A stretch of DNA of 64,000 bases, taken from contig JAIVFU010000032.1 in assembly GCA_020829485.1 (NCBI GenBank), positions 1-64,000 on the forward strand. The letters run 5' to 3'. The position numbers and the translations under genes were made by a program. The notes beneath the pieces were generated by a model. The model was not told the DNA's origin. It did not search any database and saw nothing but the letters and a program-made list of their open reading frames with translations. This document shows positions 25,496 to 34,777 of this stretch, piece by piece. Numbering within the stretch: position 1 is the stretch's first letter; every line of letters begins with the position of its first letter. This stretch comes from Nostoc sp. CHAB 5834 (GTDB lineage: Bacteria; Cyanobacteriota; Cyanobacteriia; Cyanobacteriales; Nostocaceae).

Positions 25496-27703
25496 TCAAC
25501 TCAACCTACAAATATTCTTAACCGAACCATATTGTCTCCATACTGCCACTTGTTGTTTGAGTTCTCTCATATCTAAAGAATCGCTAGCAAAAGCTTTCCG
25601 TAAAAGTGAATGAGGAACAAATTGATCATATTTTTGAATTTCCGGTGCTTCTGAAGTACTGACTAAATCTTCGGAGCTAATTCTTTGCTCACACAATGAA
25701 ACAATTTCATCATAAAGATATTTAAATTTATCCTTACCTAATTTAATTGTTAAATAATAGGGATTTACTCCACCAATACTGATAATTTCCAATGATTCTC
25801 GACAGTAGGAGTTGAGTAATCTTTCTAAGGTGCGATAAGCAACCGTACCCATCCAGGGAAAAATGCAGCATTTACCCTTTTCTAATTGTAAGATATTTTG
25901 TTTATCTAATCCTACCTGCTGTATCAATTGGCGAACTTTAAGTAAACGTTGCAAAGCATTTTTTTGCAAGTAGCTGTACTCGATATTCTCAAAAAGAACC
26001 TGTTGCATTCGTTGTAAAACTTTGGTGTGAATAGTGCCACCACTACCACGCCAATAAATACTAGCTTTACCCTCGGCTTGTGTAACAAAAATAGCCTTAT
26101 TTTTAAAGTCAACTTCTACAACTTCCCAAGTTCTCCCAGCTAAAGCAAACTGATTTCCAACAGCAGGTGGCGTGACGATACTGCCAATTTGTGTTGCACC
26201 TTGCTTAACAATATATTCTTGTTGTTCAGCAAAGACAGCATAAAACTGGAATTTTCTCACAACCTTTTCTCCTGCCAAACCCAGGATTAATTTACCTTGT
26301 TCAGTATGCTGAATATGACCAATATCAATTAAATAACATAGTAATAATTGAAAATCTTCTTTTAAAATAGCAGCAAAGGGCGGCAAGCTAAAAATTTGTT
26401 TAGCTAAGGCATTAGGTGAAATTTCCCCTGCTGCTGTTAAAATACTCATTGTTTGGTGATAAAGCAAACTCAAAGGATATTTAATCGGTCTGATTGGTTC
26501 AATCCATTGTTCCTCTAAATAAAGTTGAATGATAGCAATAGCCTGCAAAAGTTGCCAGGGTATTTGCTCTGGTAGAGAAGCTTCTAATAATGGTTCCTCT
26601 TCAGCGCAAATTAAGCGCATATCGGCAGCTTCACCTCTTCTACCACTACGTCCTAAGCGCTGTAAAAAGCTAGCTACAGACAAGGGTGATTCTAACTGAA
26701 TAACTCGCTCTAAATGACCGATATCTATGCCTAATTCTAAAGTCAGGGTTGCGGCGGTTACAGCTGGATTGTTGGGTTCACGCATCGCATTTTCAGCTGC
26801 TTGCCGCAAACTAGCAGAGATACTCCCATGATGCACATGATATATATCTGGTAGCCTTTGTTGTGTGGCAATTTGTCGCAAAGATGCGATTACAGATTCA
26901 GTTTGCGTGCGATTATTAGCAAATATCAGGCATTTGCGAGATTTGCTGAGGTTGAAAATATATTGTTCATAAGCTGTCGCCTCTGATTCATCGACTTCAT
27001 CAGTAATATAAAAATGTTCTACAGCTAATTTTATTTGGCGTTTTATGCCGTCAGGTTCCGGTGTAATCACTGGCTTATCTGTTCCCGAACGCAACCAATT
27101 TTCCGCTATTGAGTAATCGCCCAGAGTTGCCGATAAACCAATCCGGCGCGGTTGTTTTTGCGTCAACTTTGCTAAACGTTGTAATTGGCAAATAATTTGA
27201 CAACCGCGTTCTGAACCCATAAAAGCATGAATTTCATCAATGATGACAAATCTTAAATCACCAAATAAGCGAACTAAGTCGTTATTTTTGTTGATTAACA
27301 AACTTTCTAGAGATTCTGGTGTAATTTGTAGAATGCCTTGAGGATTTTTTAAAAGTTTATTTTTTCGACTTTGAGAAACATCACCATGCCAGTGCCAAAC
27401 TGGAATATCTGCTTCTTTGAGTAAGTCGTTGAGACGTTCAAATTGATCGTTAATTAAAGCTTTGATTGGACTAATATATAATACCCCTACAGTTGCAGCA
27501 GGGTTAGCATGTAATAAAGTCAAAACTGGCAGAAAAGCTGCTTCTGTTTTACCCGCAGCAGTAGCAGCAGTAACTAGCAAATGAGCATCAGTGTCAAATA
27601 TAACTTGACAAGCGGCAATTTGAATTGGTCGTAATTCAGTCCACTGGTGATGATAACTATATTCTTGGATGAAAGGTGCAAGTCGGTTAAAGGCATCACT
27701 CAT
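25496..27703 (-). CDS. DEAD/DEAH-box helicase, Lhr-like
   Basis: This is a 735-residue superfamily 2 helicase. The motifs are in order: Q-motif-like LRPIQIAACQ, motif I ATAAGKTEAA (about residues 46-55), motif II IIDEIHAF, motif III GLSATL, and motif VI LQRLGRSGRRGEAA. The second half (about 400-735) is not a standard RecQ or RecG domain; with the DEIH box and spacing it looks like a short Lhr-type protein. It probably unwinds nucleic acid in repair or RNA metabolism; the exact role is unknown. No nuclease or phosphoesterase partner is adjacent. A miniature element ends just after the stop. Confidence 0.88.
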   Translation of the reverse strand: MSDAFNRLAPFIQEYSYHHQWTELRPIQIAACQVIFDTDAHLLVTAATAAGKTEAAFLPVLTLLHANPAATVGVLYISPIKALINDQFERLNDLLKEADIPVWHWHGDVSQSRKNKLLKNPQGILQITPESLESLLINKNNDLVRLFGDLRFVIIDEIHAFMGSERGCQIICQLQRLAKLTQKQPRRIGLSATLGDYSIAENWLRSGTDKPVITPEPDGIKRQIKLAVEHFYITDEVDESEATAYEQYIFNLSKSRKCLIFANNRTQTESVIASLRQIATQQRLPDIYHVHHGSISASLRQAAENAMREPNNPAVTAATLTLELGIDIGHLERVIQLESPLSVASFLQRLGRSGRRGEAADMRLICAEEEPLLEASLPEQIPWQLLQAIAIIQLYLEEQWIEPIRPIKYPLSLLYHQTMSILTAAGEISPNALAKQIFSLPPFAAILKEDFQLLLCYLIDIGHIQHTEQGKLILGLAGEKVVRKFQFYAVFAEQQEYIVKQGATQIGSIVTPPAVGNQFALAGRTWEVVEVDFKNKAIFVTQAEGKASIYWRGSGGTIHTKVLQRMQQVLFENIEYSYLQKNALQRLLKVRQLIQQVGLDKQNILQLEKGKCCIFPWMGTVAYRTLERLLNSYCRESLEIISIGGVNPYYLTIKLGKDKFKYLYDEIVSLCEQRISSEDLVSTSEAPEIQKYDQFVPHSLLRKAFASDSLDMRELKQQVAVWRQYGSVKNICRLS

Positions 27704-27725
27704 GTTTTTTATGAATAATTAGTAA

Positions 27726-27854
27726 TATAGGAATCGTATTTGATTTTTTAAATTATCTATGTGGGTGGGGAGTGGGGAGTAGGGAGTAGGGAGTAGGGAA
27801 TTAGGCTTTTCGATCTGTACGGAGCTTTTTCAGAAATCAAATATTAGTCCTATA
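27726..27854. mobile_element. TATAGGA-ended miniature element, copy 2 (129 bp)
   Basis: It has the same inverted ends and interior as the copy at 19266-19447 but without the nested palindromic repeat; instead the interior has GGGGAGTAGGGAGTAGGGA-type tandem heptamers. The following 27855-28047 holds no supportable gene. Confidence 0.65.
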
Positions 27855-28047
27855 GGTAATATTGAAATGCTTTGTTCATAAAATTAAACATTTTAAAAGA
27901 AGATTTGGATAAAACCAAGCCGAAAGTATCATTAATTAAATGGTATTTTGAAAAAGCTGCCGATTTTCCTCCTGTTGACTCAAGACAGATTAACATTCAT
28001 AAATCAAACTTAAGTAATATGGGCAAGTATATAATGAGGCAAAAACC

Positions 28048-28485
28048 ATGAATAAATATAAGGAAATATTACGTGTCATCCTTGCTATATCCATCATTGT
28101 GGTTGGAGTGACACACTTTATTGTTCCAGAAGAATATGTCAAAATTGTGCCGCCGCAACTACCTTACCCTTTAGGATTAGTTTATCTCAGTGGTTTTTAT
28201 GAGATTTTGGGTGGTATCGGTTTATTAGTCCCGCCTGTCAGTCAGGCTGCTGCTTGGGGACTTCTTATTCTTTTTATTGCTGTTTACCCTGCCAATATTT
28301 ATATGGCGGTTAACCTAATTAAGATTGAACATATACCTAATTCACCTTGGGTACACGTAGTCAGGCTTCCCTTGCAAGCAGTTTTAATTGCTTGGGCTTG
28401 GTGGTACACGAAATCTTATGATGGGGAAAAACAAGCTTCTATTATTCCCAAGTCGCTCATTCCCAAAGAATTAGAATTGGAATAA
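28048..28485 (+). CDS. DoxX-family membrane protein
   Basis: This is a 145-residue protein with four hydrophobic segments (about 10-28, 48-66, 72-92, 107-123). It has the DoxX-like features VGVTHFIVPEEYVKIVPP and SGFYEILGGIGLLVPPVSQAAAWGLL. A GAGG ribosome-binding site precedes the ATG. Family members sit in the inner membrane and are often linked to redox or quinone processes, but a defined reaction is not established. The DUF2808 gene starts 22 bases after its stop and is probably cotranscribed. Confidence 0.8.
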   Translation: MNKYKEILRVILAISIIVVGVTHFIVPEEYVKIVPPQLPYPLGLVYLSGFYEILGGIGLLVPPVSQAAAWGLLILFIAVYPANIYMAVNLIKIEHIPNSPWVHVVRLPLQAVLIAWAWWYTKSYDGEKQASIIPKSLIPKELELE

Positions 28486-28507
28486 GTGCGTTTTTTATAT
28501 CTGAATT

Positions 28508-29065
28508 ATGCGCGTTACAACTTTGTTTGGGATAACACTCTCGTTAGCAATAAGTATTGGAGGAGTTGCTGTTCCGGTGACTCAAGCGGTGCAGCTTAGA
28601 GATGGCATTGTTTACTTTGTCCAACCGCCGAAACTTGTTGAGGCGACGACTACTTACAAAGATGTGAATGTTTGGGGCGCAACTTATTATTTTACGATTA
28701 ACGTGCCGGAGAATGCTGGAGAATCGCTCCAGAAGGTAACGATCGCACAAAAGGAGGGAGCAGAAAACATCGACTACAATCTTAAGGATACCCGCGCATT
28801 CGTCGGAACTCGCAATCGCAAAGAATCTCGGCTAACACTAGGCCCAGTCACAGCAGAACGCGAGACACGAACTGTTACTGTGAACTTTGAACCGCCTGTG
28901 ACTCCGGGACAGACAGTTACAATCGCCCTGCGCCCTGTGAGTAATCCCAGCTTTTCTGGTGTCTACTTATTGGGTGTCACAGCGTTCCCAGCAGGTGAAA
29001 AATCCCACGGACAATTTCTCGGTTTTGGACGGTTTCAGTTTTACAGCAATACAAATAGCTGGTGA
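28508..29065 (+). CDS. DUF2808 exported protein
   Basis: This is a 185-residue secreted protein of a family found almost only in cyanobacteria. The signal peptide is residues 1-27 (hydrophobic core, VTQAVQ). The mature part is beta-rich: YYFTINVPENAGESLQKVTIAQKEGAENIDYNL, then TVNFEPPVTPGQTVTIALRPVSNPSFSGVYLLGVTAFP, a typical DUF2808 ending. Function unknown; periplasmic or outer-membrane location is likely. It is likely in a transcript with the DoxX gene just upstream. Confidence 0.85.
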   Translation: MRVTTLFGITLSLAISIGGVAVPVTQAVQLRDGIVYFVQPPKLVEATTTYKDVNVWGATYYFTINVPENAGESLQKVTIAQKEGAENIDYNLKDTRAFVGTRNRKESRLTLGPVTAERETRTVTVNFEPPVTPGQTVTIALRPVSNPSFSGVYLLGVTAFPAGEKSHGQFLGFGRFQFYSNTNSW

Positions 29066-29141
29066 TTTCCATAACTATTACAGCAGCTTGTTGTGAAATT
29101 GCGTAGGCGCAGCCCGCCGCAGGCATCGCAAATGCAAATAT

Positions 29142-29720
29142 TTATCCCCAGATTATTTGTAAATTTAAAATAAATCCTGGTAAAATATCCTCTCCTGATA
29201 ATTCTTGTGGAGATGCTAGTATTTTTATTGGTTTACCAATCCGATAGATTTCCACCTGACGCATTTTCGGATTAATTAACCAGCCTAATTTAACTCCGTT
29301 ATCGATATATTCCTGCATTTTCCCTTGCGTTTCTCGCAAACTATCGCTTGGTGACATTAACTCTAAAACAAAATCTGGTGCGATCGCCGGAAACTTTTCT
29401 TGTTCTTCGGGTGTGAGTGCATTCCATCTCTCTTTTCTTATCCAAGCTACATCAGGAGAACGGTTTGCACCATTGGGAAGTTTAAAGCAGGTGGAAGAAT
29501 CAAAGCCAAATCCTAGTTGAGTTTGGCGATTCCAAATCACAAAATCTGCCGAAATTTCAAAATTGCGATTTCCAGTTTCTCCGCCTGTAGGTGGCATTAT
29601 TAGTAGTTTTCCCTCTGCATTGCGTTCAAATTTGACTTCTGGGTTTTCCCGACAGAGTTGATAAAATTGGTTGTCGGTAAGTTGGATGATGGGGTTTAAG
29701 TTGACGGTGATAGCTGTCAT
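29142..29720 (-). CDS. Uma2-family (DUF820) protein
   Basis: This is a 192-residue, standard-length Uma2 protein. The core motifs are FYQLCRENPEVKFERNAEGKLLIMPPTGGETGNRNFEI, SPDVAWIRKERW, FVLELMSPSDSLRETQGKMQEYIDNGVKLGWLINPKMRQVEIYR and the closing LSGEDILPGFIL. The acidic residue in SPDVAW and the ELMSP strand correspond to the PD-(D/E)XK active site. It is not closely alike to the Uma2 gene at 23412, so not a recent duplicate. Biological role unknown. Confidence 0.92.
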   Translation of the reverse strand: MTAITVNLNPIIQLTDNQFYQLCRENPEVKFERNAEGKLLIMPPTGGETGNRNFEISADFVIWNRQTQLGFGFDSSTCFKLPNGANRSPDVAWIRKERWNALTPEEQEKFPAIAPDFVLELMSPSDSLRETQGKMQEYIDNGVKLGWLINPKMRQVEIYRIGKPIKILASPQELSGEDILPGFILNLQIIWG

Positions 29721-29769
29721 GGGAATTATCTTGAAGATGACATCAACTTTAGATAAATTGTAAGCAATT

Positions 29770-30480
29770 ATGAGTCAGAATATCGACGCAGTTAAAATTT
29801 CTATTATTATTCCGACTCTTAATGAAGCAGAAAATATCAAAGAGGCAATTGCAACTACTCAACATAATACAAATATAGAAGTAATCATAGTAGATGGTGG
29901 CTCCAAAGATGACACCATAAAAATAGCTCAGTCTTTAAATGTCAAAATTATCTCATCGTCTCCCGGTCGTGCTGTGCAAATGAATACGGGTGCTGTAGCG
30001 GCTAGTGGGGAGATTCTGCTGTTTCTTCATGCAGATACCTGTTTACCGACTGGGTTTGATGACATGGTTCGCACAGCCCTACAACAGCCTGGGACTGTGG
30101 CTGGTGCGTTTAAATTGCGGATTGATGCGTCACTTTTAAGTTTACGATGGGTAGAGTGGGGAATAAATGTGCGATCGCATTTTTACCAAATGCCTTATGG
30201 CGACCAAGCAATTTTTTTAACAAAAGCAGTATTTCAGCAAATTGGCAATTTTCCTGAATTGCCTATTATGGAAGACTTTGAACTCATGCGCCGTTTAAAA
30301 CGCATCGGACAGATTGTAATTATTCCCACACCAGTTGTTACCTCAGCCCGTAGATGGTTGCAAAAGGGTGTATTCAAAACCACGCTACTTAATCAAGTAG
30401 TAATTATTGCTTATTTATTGGGCGTTTCACCTGAACGAATTCGTCGCTGGTATCGCCGAGAAAAATTTAAGAAAATTTAA
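29770..30480 (+). CDS. TIGR04283-type GT2 glycosyltransferase
   Basis: This is a 236-residue GT-A glycosyltransferase: ISIIIPTLNEAENI, VIIVDGGSKDDTI, GRAVQMNTGAVAASGEILLFLHADT (DxD-like HAD), YGDQAIFLTKAVFQQIGNFPELPIMEDFELMRRL and C-terminal GVSPERIRRWYRR. This pattern is that of TIGR04283, associated in some bacteria with arsenosugar biosynthesis. No arsenic methyltransferase or other arsenosugar gene is adjacent, so substrate assignment is by family only. Cytoplasmic, perhaps membrane-associated through the hydrophobic helix near residues 205-220. Confidence 0.85.
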   Translation: MSQNIDAVKISIIIPTLNEAENIKEAIATTQHNTNIEVIIVDGGSKDDTIKIAQSLNVKIISSSPGRAVQMNTGAVAASGEILLFLHADTCLPTGFDDMVRTALQQPGTVAGAFKLRIDASLLSLRWVEWGINVRSHFYQMPYGDQAIFLTKAVFQQIGNFPELPIMEDFELMRRLKRIGQIVIIPTPVVTSARRWLQKGVFKTTLLNQVVIIAYLLGVSPERIRRWYRREKFKKI

Positions 30481-30541
30481 GCTGTTTCTCATGCGGGTAG
30501 TATATCTTAGGGGCAATTAGATTTGAGATGTAAGTTTCAAC

Positions 30542-30858
30542 ATTGAGCCTCAGAAGGTCAACGTCGAGCCTCAGAAGATCAACGTCGAACCTCAGAAGGT
30601 CAAAGTTGAGCCTCAGAAGGTCAACCTGACTTTTCAACGTTATGTGGAAAAGCCACGAAACACCTAACCCCCTTCCCTGCGTTCGCGCAGCGTCTCGTTG
30701 GCGTTCGCGTTCGCGTCTCTGAAAGAGAAGCCTCTCGTAGAGAAGAGAGGGAAGGGGGAAAATTCAAAGTCTCTCTCCTTTTAGGAGAGAGATTTAGAGA
30801 GAGGTCTAGATACCGCTGAATTGTCAGGAAGGTCAACATCGAGCTTCAGAAGGTGAAA
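30542..30858. repeat. 21-bp tandem array split by an insertion
   Basis: Four 21-bp units run from 30542 to 30625 (consensus GTCGAGCCTCAGAAGGTCAAC). A further unit (30838-30858), preceded by a partial one, follows after about 200 bp of unrelated palindromic sequence (CTAACCCCCTTCCC / GGGAAGGGGG arms around a GCGTTCGCGCAGCG repeat). The last unit includes a possible GTG start of the next gene. Confidence 0.65.
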
Positions 30859-30867
30859 CTTATAAAA

Positions 30868-31626
30868 ATGAAGAAGCGTTTATTAAATTCCAAACTCAAA
30901 CTACTACTCTTAAGTTGCCTGATTGCCACTCTGATAATTGTCGCTAAACAATTTAACTTTCAGGGACTTTTACAAACCTCAGTCATTTGGGTTGAAAGTC
31001 TTGGCGTTTTAGGGCCTATCGCTTACATAGCGATTTATAACTTGGCAACATTACTGTTTATACCCGGTTCCCTCCTAACGCTCAAAGGCGGTTGTCTGTT
31101 TGGAGTCTTTTGGGGGTCAATATATGTGCTAATTGCTGCAATAGTCGGAGCAACCTTAGCTTTTCTCATTGGACGCTACCTTTCGCGGGATTGGGTTTCT
31201 CGACAAATGGAACAACATCCTAAATTTAAAGCGATTGATTTGGCAGTTGCTAAAGAGGGATGGAAAATTGTCTTGCTAACTCGTCTCTGTCCCATTTTTC
31301 CCTTCAATTTATTGAATTATGCTTTTGGAGTAACACAGGTTTCTCTCAAAGACTATATATTAGGTTCCCTTGGCATTATTCCCGGTACTTTGATGTACGT
31401 TTATATTGGTTCGTTAGCTGGTAATCTTGCCATGATCAACACATCTTATCAACCAATTACTTCAGAAACTCAGGTTTGGCAATGGGTAATGCGAGTAGTT
31501 GGGTTGATTGCTACCGTTGCCGTGACTGTATATATCACAAAAGTTGCTCATAAAGCATTAGCTCAAAGTGTGGCATTGGAAGAAATAACAACCCATGACA
31601 AAACTAACAATCATTCAGATATTTAA
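30868..31626 (+). CDS. TVP38/TMEM64-family (DedA-like) membrane protein, copy 1
   Basis: This is a polytopic inner-membrane protein of about 252 residues (PF09335, SNARE-associated/DedA-like). The conserved core is LFIPGSLLTLKGGCLFG, GATLAFLIGRYLSRDWV, IVLLTRLCPIFPFNLLNYAFGVTQVSLKDYILGSLGIIPGTLMYVYIGSLAGNL. I choose the ATG at 30868; the frame extends to a GTG at 30853 that lies inside the 21-bp repeat array. Family members are implicated in lipid scrambling and membrane homeostasis. It overlaps the next paralogue by 32 bases, indicating coupled translation. Confidence 0.88.
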   Translation: MKKRLLNSKLKLLLLSCLIATLIIVAKQFNFQGLLQTSVIWVESLGVLGPIAYIAIYNLATLLFIPGSLLTLKGGCLFGVFWGSIYVLIAAIVGATLAFLIGRYLSRDWVSRQMEQHPKFKAIDLAVAKEGWKIVLLTRLCPIFPFNLLNYAFGVTQVSLKDYILGSLGIIPGTLMYVYIGSLAGNLAMINTSYQPITSETQVWQWVMRVVGLIATVAVTVYITKVAHKALAQSVALEEITTHDKTNNHSDI

Positions 31627-32374
31627 AAGTATTGATGCCAGAAACTTACAGAAGTTTTTTAGCTTAAGTGTATTAATATTACTGATATTGTCAAGCGGTT
31701 TCGTATTAAACACAGACCCGGTTTTAGCACAAGAATCTGCAAATCCAAATTCTTTTAATCCTCAAGCCATTTTACGGGACTCGTTGCAGTGGATTGATAG
31801 CCTGGGGGCGTTGGGAGCCATAGCTTTTATTGCTCTTTACATTATCGCTAGTGTCGCTTTTTTCCCAGGTTCTATTCTCACCTTGGGGGCTGGTGTGATT
31901 TTTGGTGCAGTTTGGGGTTCTCTCTACGTGTTTATCGGTGCAACGCTGGGTGCTACTGCTGCTTTTCTTGTGGGACGTTATTTAGCAAGGGGCTGGGTTG
32001 CTGGGAAAATTGCAGATAACAAAAAATTCGCCGCCATTGACCAAGCGGTTGGTAGAGAAGGATTAAAAATTGTCCTGTTAACGCGACTGTCCCCGATATT
32101 TCCTTTTAATTTATTAAATTATGCCTTTGGTATCACAGGAGTTTCACTTAAAGATTACTTCATCGGCTCTATAGGTATGATTCCTGGAACTGTGATGTAT
32201 GTTTATATTGGTTCACTTGCAGGTAATCTTGCCATGATTGGTACTGAGGCTCAACCTACCAACCCAACTTTGCAATGGGCAATTCGCATCTTGGGGTTGA
32301 TTGCCACAGTAGCTGTGACAGTTTATGTAACCCGGATTGCACGCAAAGCTTTAGAAGAGGAAGTAAGTAGCTAG
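31595..32374 (+). CDS. TVP38/TMEM64-family membrane protein, copy 2
   Basis: This is a 259-residue paralogue of the gene before it. The N-terminal hydrophobic stretch (about 20-42, ending VLAQES) looks like a cleavable signal or extra helix absent from copy 1. The core FFPGSILTLGAGVIFG, GATAAFLVGRYLARGWV and LTRLSPIFPFNLLNYAFGITGVSLKDYFIGSIGMIPGTVMYVYIGSLAGNLAMIG is nearly identical to copy 1 in the pore-like re-entrant loop. Its start lies 32 bases inside copy 1, so the two probably arose by tandem duplication and are made together, perhaps as a heteromer. Confidence 0.88.
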   Translation: MTKLTIIQIFKSIDARNLQKFFSLSVLILLILSSGFVLNTDPVLAQESANPNSFNPQAILRDSLQWIDSLGALGAIAFIALYIIASVAFFPGSILTLGAGVIFGAVWGSLYVFIGATLGATAAFLVGRYLARGWVAGKIADNKKFAAIDQAVGREGLKIVLLTRLSPIFPFNLLNYAFGITGVSLKDYFIGSIGMIPGTVMYVYIGSLAGNLAMIGTEAQPTNPTLQWAIRILGLIATVAVTVYVTRIARKALEEEVSS

Positions 32375-32837
32375 GACTTACGCACTGTACAAATGCAGTT
32401 TCAGGCTTTTTTTAATTATCCTGCGATGCCTACGGCGGTAAACTACGTAAATAGACCATGCTGTAGGGAACAATGCTCATTGGTGTCAACTTAAGCTAAA
32501 AGTAGCTTAAACCTCATCTAAGTTGAGAACCATAGTTTTCGCCCTCACCCTAAATCCCTCTCCCATATCTGGGAGAGGGACTTTGAAATTCTAGCTCCCC
32601 GAATCCCATATCTGGGAGGGTTGGGGGATGAGGGCAAATCCTTTTCATCAGAGCAGAACTACAGGTTTGAAGATAGACGTGGTTTAACTGAAAGCTTGAC
32701 TCGCCCGCCTCGAACTAAAGTTCTAGGCTAATAGCTAAAGTCTACTAAAGTAGACTAAAGATTTTTCGGATTATTTAGTCATCAAGAGATGACTACAGAC
32801 TTTTAATTATTTACACCGCTCTACTTAGCAAAATTCG
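32375..32837. repeat. Intergenic block of dispersed repeats
   Basis: It begins with the GGACTTACGCACTG repeat, copy 2 (32375-32476, inverse of 19448-19597). Next comes a palindromic CCCTCTCCCATATCTGGGAGAGGG stretch (about 32560-32625) with a second partial copy. At 32702-32765 is a diverged piece of the CAGGGCTATTTC element family (CCGCCTC and AGTTCT palindromes, then CTACTAAAGTAG). No gene is supportable. Confidence 0.5.
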
Positions 32838-34517
32838 TTAACTTGATAATAATCCTTCAAAGTATCGATCAATTTCTGCCGTAAGTATTTCAAAGTCCAC
32901 AGGCTTGGTCAAGTGGCATTTAAAACCAGACTTAAGCGCAAGCTCTTTATCCTCCTGGCCACCGTAGCCGGTGAGCGCAATCAGAATTGAGTGAGTAAAT
33001 TTGGAGTCTTTACTCAGTTCCTGTGCAACGGCGAATCCATCCATTTCGGGAAGTCCGATGTCACAAATAATCACATGAGGCTCAAACTCTCTTGCAGTTT
33101 CTACTCCTGAAATTCCATTATTAGCTATAGAAACTTCATGCCCAAAATGCTCAAGCACTGCTTTTAATGTTACGGCTGAATCTTCGTTATCTTCGATGAC
33201 TAAAATCTTCAACGATTTTTTAGCTGCTTCTATAATCTCTGGGTCGTTATGCCAAGCTGTAATCTCTTCGCATACTGGGAGAGTAACTTTGAATTCTGCT
33301 CCCAAATTGATTCCTCTACTTGAGGCTTCAACATTACCACCATGAAGTTCCACAAGACTTTTTACTACCGATAATCCCAAACCTAGCCCGCCCCTCGAAC
33401 GGTCTAAACTGCGATCGGCTTGGGTAAACGGCTCGAATAGTTCTGGTAAAATTGTCGGCTCTATCCCTATGCCTGAGTCTCTTACAGATAAAACCGCTAC
33501 ACTGTCTAAGCCATTTTCACCCAGAATAAATGAGAGATCCACCCAGATCGTTCCATCTGGCTGGGAAAACTTTAAGGCGTTATCCAGAAGGTTCCCAAAG
33601 ACTTGGAAGAACCGCGTCGGGTCAACATAAGCCCACAGAGGCTTGTTTGGGAGGTTTTGCACTACGTTAAGGTTCGATCTCTTTATTGCTTGTGCATGGT
33701 CATTGAGACTCTGGCGAACCAATTCCACCAAATTAACCTTCTCCAGGTTTAATGAAATCTTCCCATAAGTAATGGATGATACGTCAAGTAACTCATCGAT
33801 CAATTTCGAGAGGTGCTTAATCTGGTGTTGCATCATTAAAACTGTTTCTCCGACTGCACCAGTCTCGCCTAGCTTCAACTTTAGAAGCTGAACCCCGTTG
33901 GAGATGGGAGCAACAGGATTCCTCAACTCGTGAGCTAGCATCGCAATAAATTTGTCTTTCAGGGCGTTTTGGTTCGTCAATTTCTGGAAAAGTTGAACGT
34001 TGGCGATCGCAACTGCTGTAGTGTCGGTCAAAATCTCAAGCAGTTTTATCTCTTCGGACGTGGCTCGGTGTTGTATACTCCAGTAAGCTCCGATCGCACC
34101 CAGTGGATCAGAAATCCGTATGGGAACCATCACTAAACTTTTGACAAAAGTAACTTTGTAGGCATCAAGAGGAATTCGAGCATCCTGGTAAATGTCTTCA
34201 ATTACGGCTGCTTGTTTATTGAGCATTGCCCAACCGGAGATGCAAGACTTGAGCGGAAAACGCATACCTTTCCAAAGTGGGCCAATGGCGTTTTCATCGA
34301 CATAGTGGCAACATTCACCATCCCGCAGTACAAAAGTTACTCCATCAGCATTAGTCAGATCGCGAGCAGCCAAACGCACAATCTCAATAATTTCTTCAAT
34401 AGTCCGCACACAAGCCAAATCCTTCACGACCAAAAGCAACCTATTGTAAGACGGAATACTATAACTCTGATGTGAATTCTGCTCTTGTGAGATGGAGGTT
34501 TGTAATATATTTTTCAT
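32838..34517 (-). CDS. Hybrid sensor histidine kinase (GAF-HisKA-HATPase-REC)
   Basis: This is a 559-residue soluble kinase. An N-terminal GAF domain occupies about residues 25-175 (RLAARDLTNADGVTFVLRD, SCISGWAMLNKQAAVIEDIYQDARIPLDAY). HisKA has phospho-acceptor H196 in MLAHELRNPVAP. The HATPase has its N box (FGNLLDNALKFS), G1 (VRDSGIGIEP) and G2 (GGLGLGLSVV). A C-terminal receiver has D486 in ICDIGLPEMDG and a Lys in HLTKPVD. No membrane helix is present, so it senses an internal signal. The GAF lacks the chromophore Cys seen in phytochromes or CBCRs at the usual place. It stands alone; an output regulator is not adjacent. Confidence 0.93.
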   Translation of the reverse strand: MKNILQTSISQEQNSHQSYSIPSYNRLLLVVKDLACVRTIEEIIEIVRLAARDLTNADGVTFVLRDGECCHYVDENAIGPLWKGMRFPLKSCISGWAMLNKQAAVIEDIYQDARIPLDAYKVTFVKSLVMVPIRISDPLGAIGAYWSIQHRATSEEIKLLEILTDTTAVAIANVQLFQKLTNQNALKDKFIAMLAHELRNPVAPISNGVQLLKLKLGETGAVGETVLMMQHQIKHLSKLIDELLDVSSITYGKISLNLEKVNLVELVRQSLNDHAQAIKRSNLNVVQNLPNKPLWAYVDPTRFFQVFGNLLDNALKFSQPDGTIWVDLSFILGENGLDSVAVLSVRDSGIGIEPTILPELFEPFTQADRSLDRSRGGLGLGLSVVKSLVELHGGNVEASSRGINLGAEFKVTLPVCEEITAWHNDPEIIEAAKKSLKILVIEDNEDSAVTLKAVLEHFGHEVSIANNGISGVETAREFEPHVIICDIGLPEMDGFAVAQELSKDSKFTHSILIALTGYGGQEDKELALKSGFKCHLTKPVDFEILTAEIDRYFEGLLSS

Positions 34518-34777
34518 AAATAACTCTGAACAAAAGGGATGTCTGGGTAAAAACTTTGGTAAGGCGGGTAGGTTTCGGCAGACACCTACTATTAATCGTA
34601 ATCTGAACTTTGATGTTAAGAGTATGACCCGTTACCGCATTTTTTGTTTTTTCTATCTTTGGTATAAATATACTTTATTTTTATAAACTATGCCCCGTAA
34701 ATATACTTGAACAGTAATTGTGAGAATGTAAAGATGCGTAGGTGTACCCTGTTGTAGACATTGCTAATGCAGACAAA

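Noticed and set aside
25338..25613. 91-codon frame across the 172-bp element and helicase end
   Set aside because: Composed of the element's palindromic interior and antisense helicase sequence.
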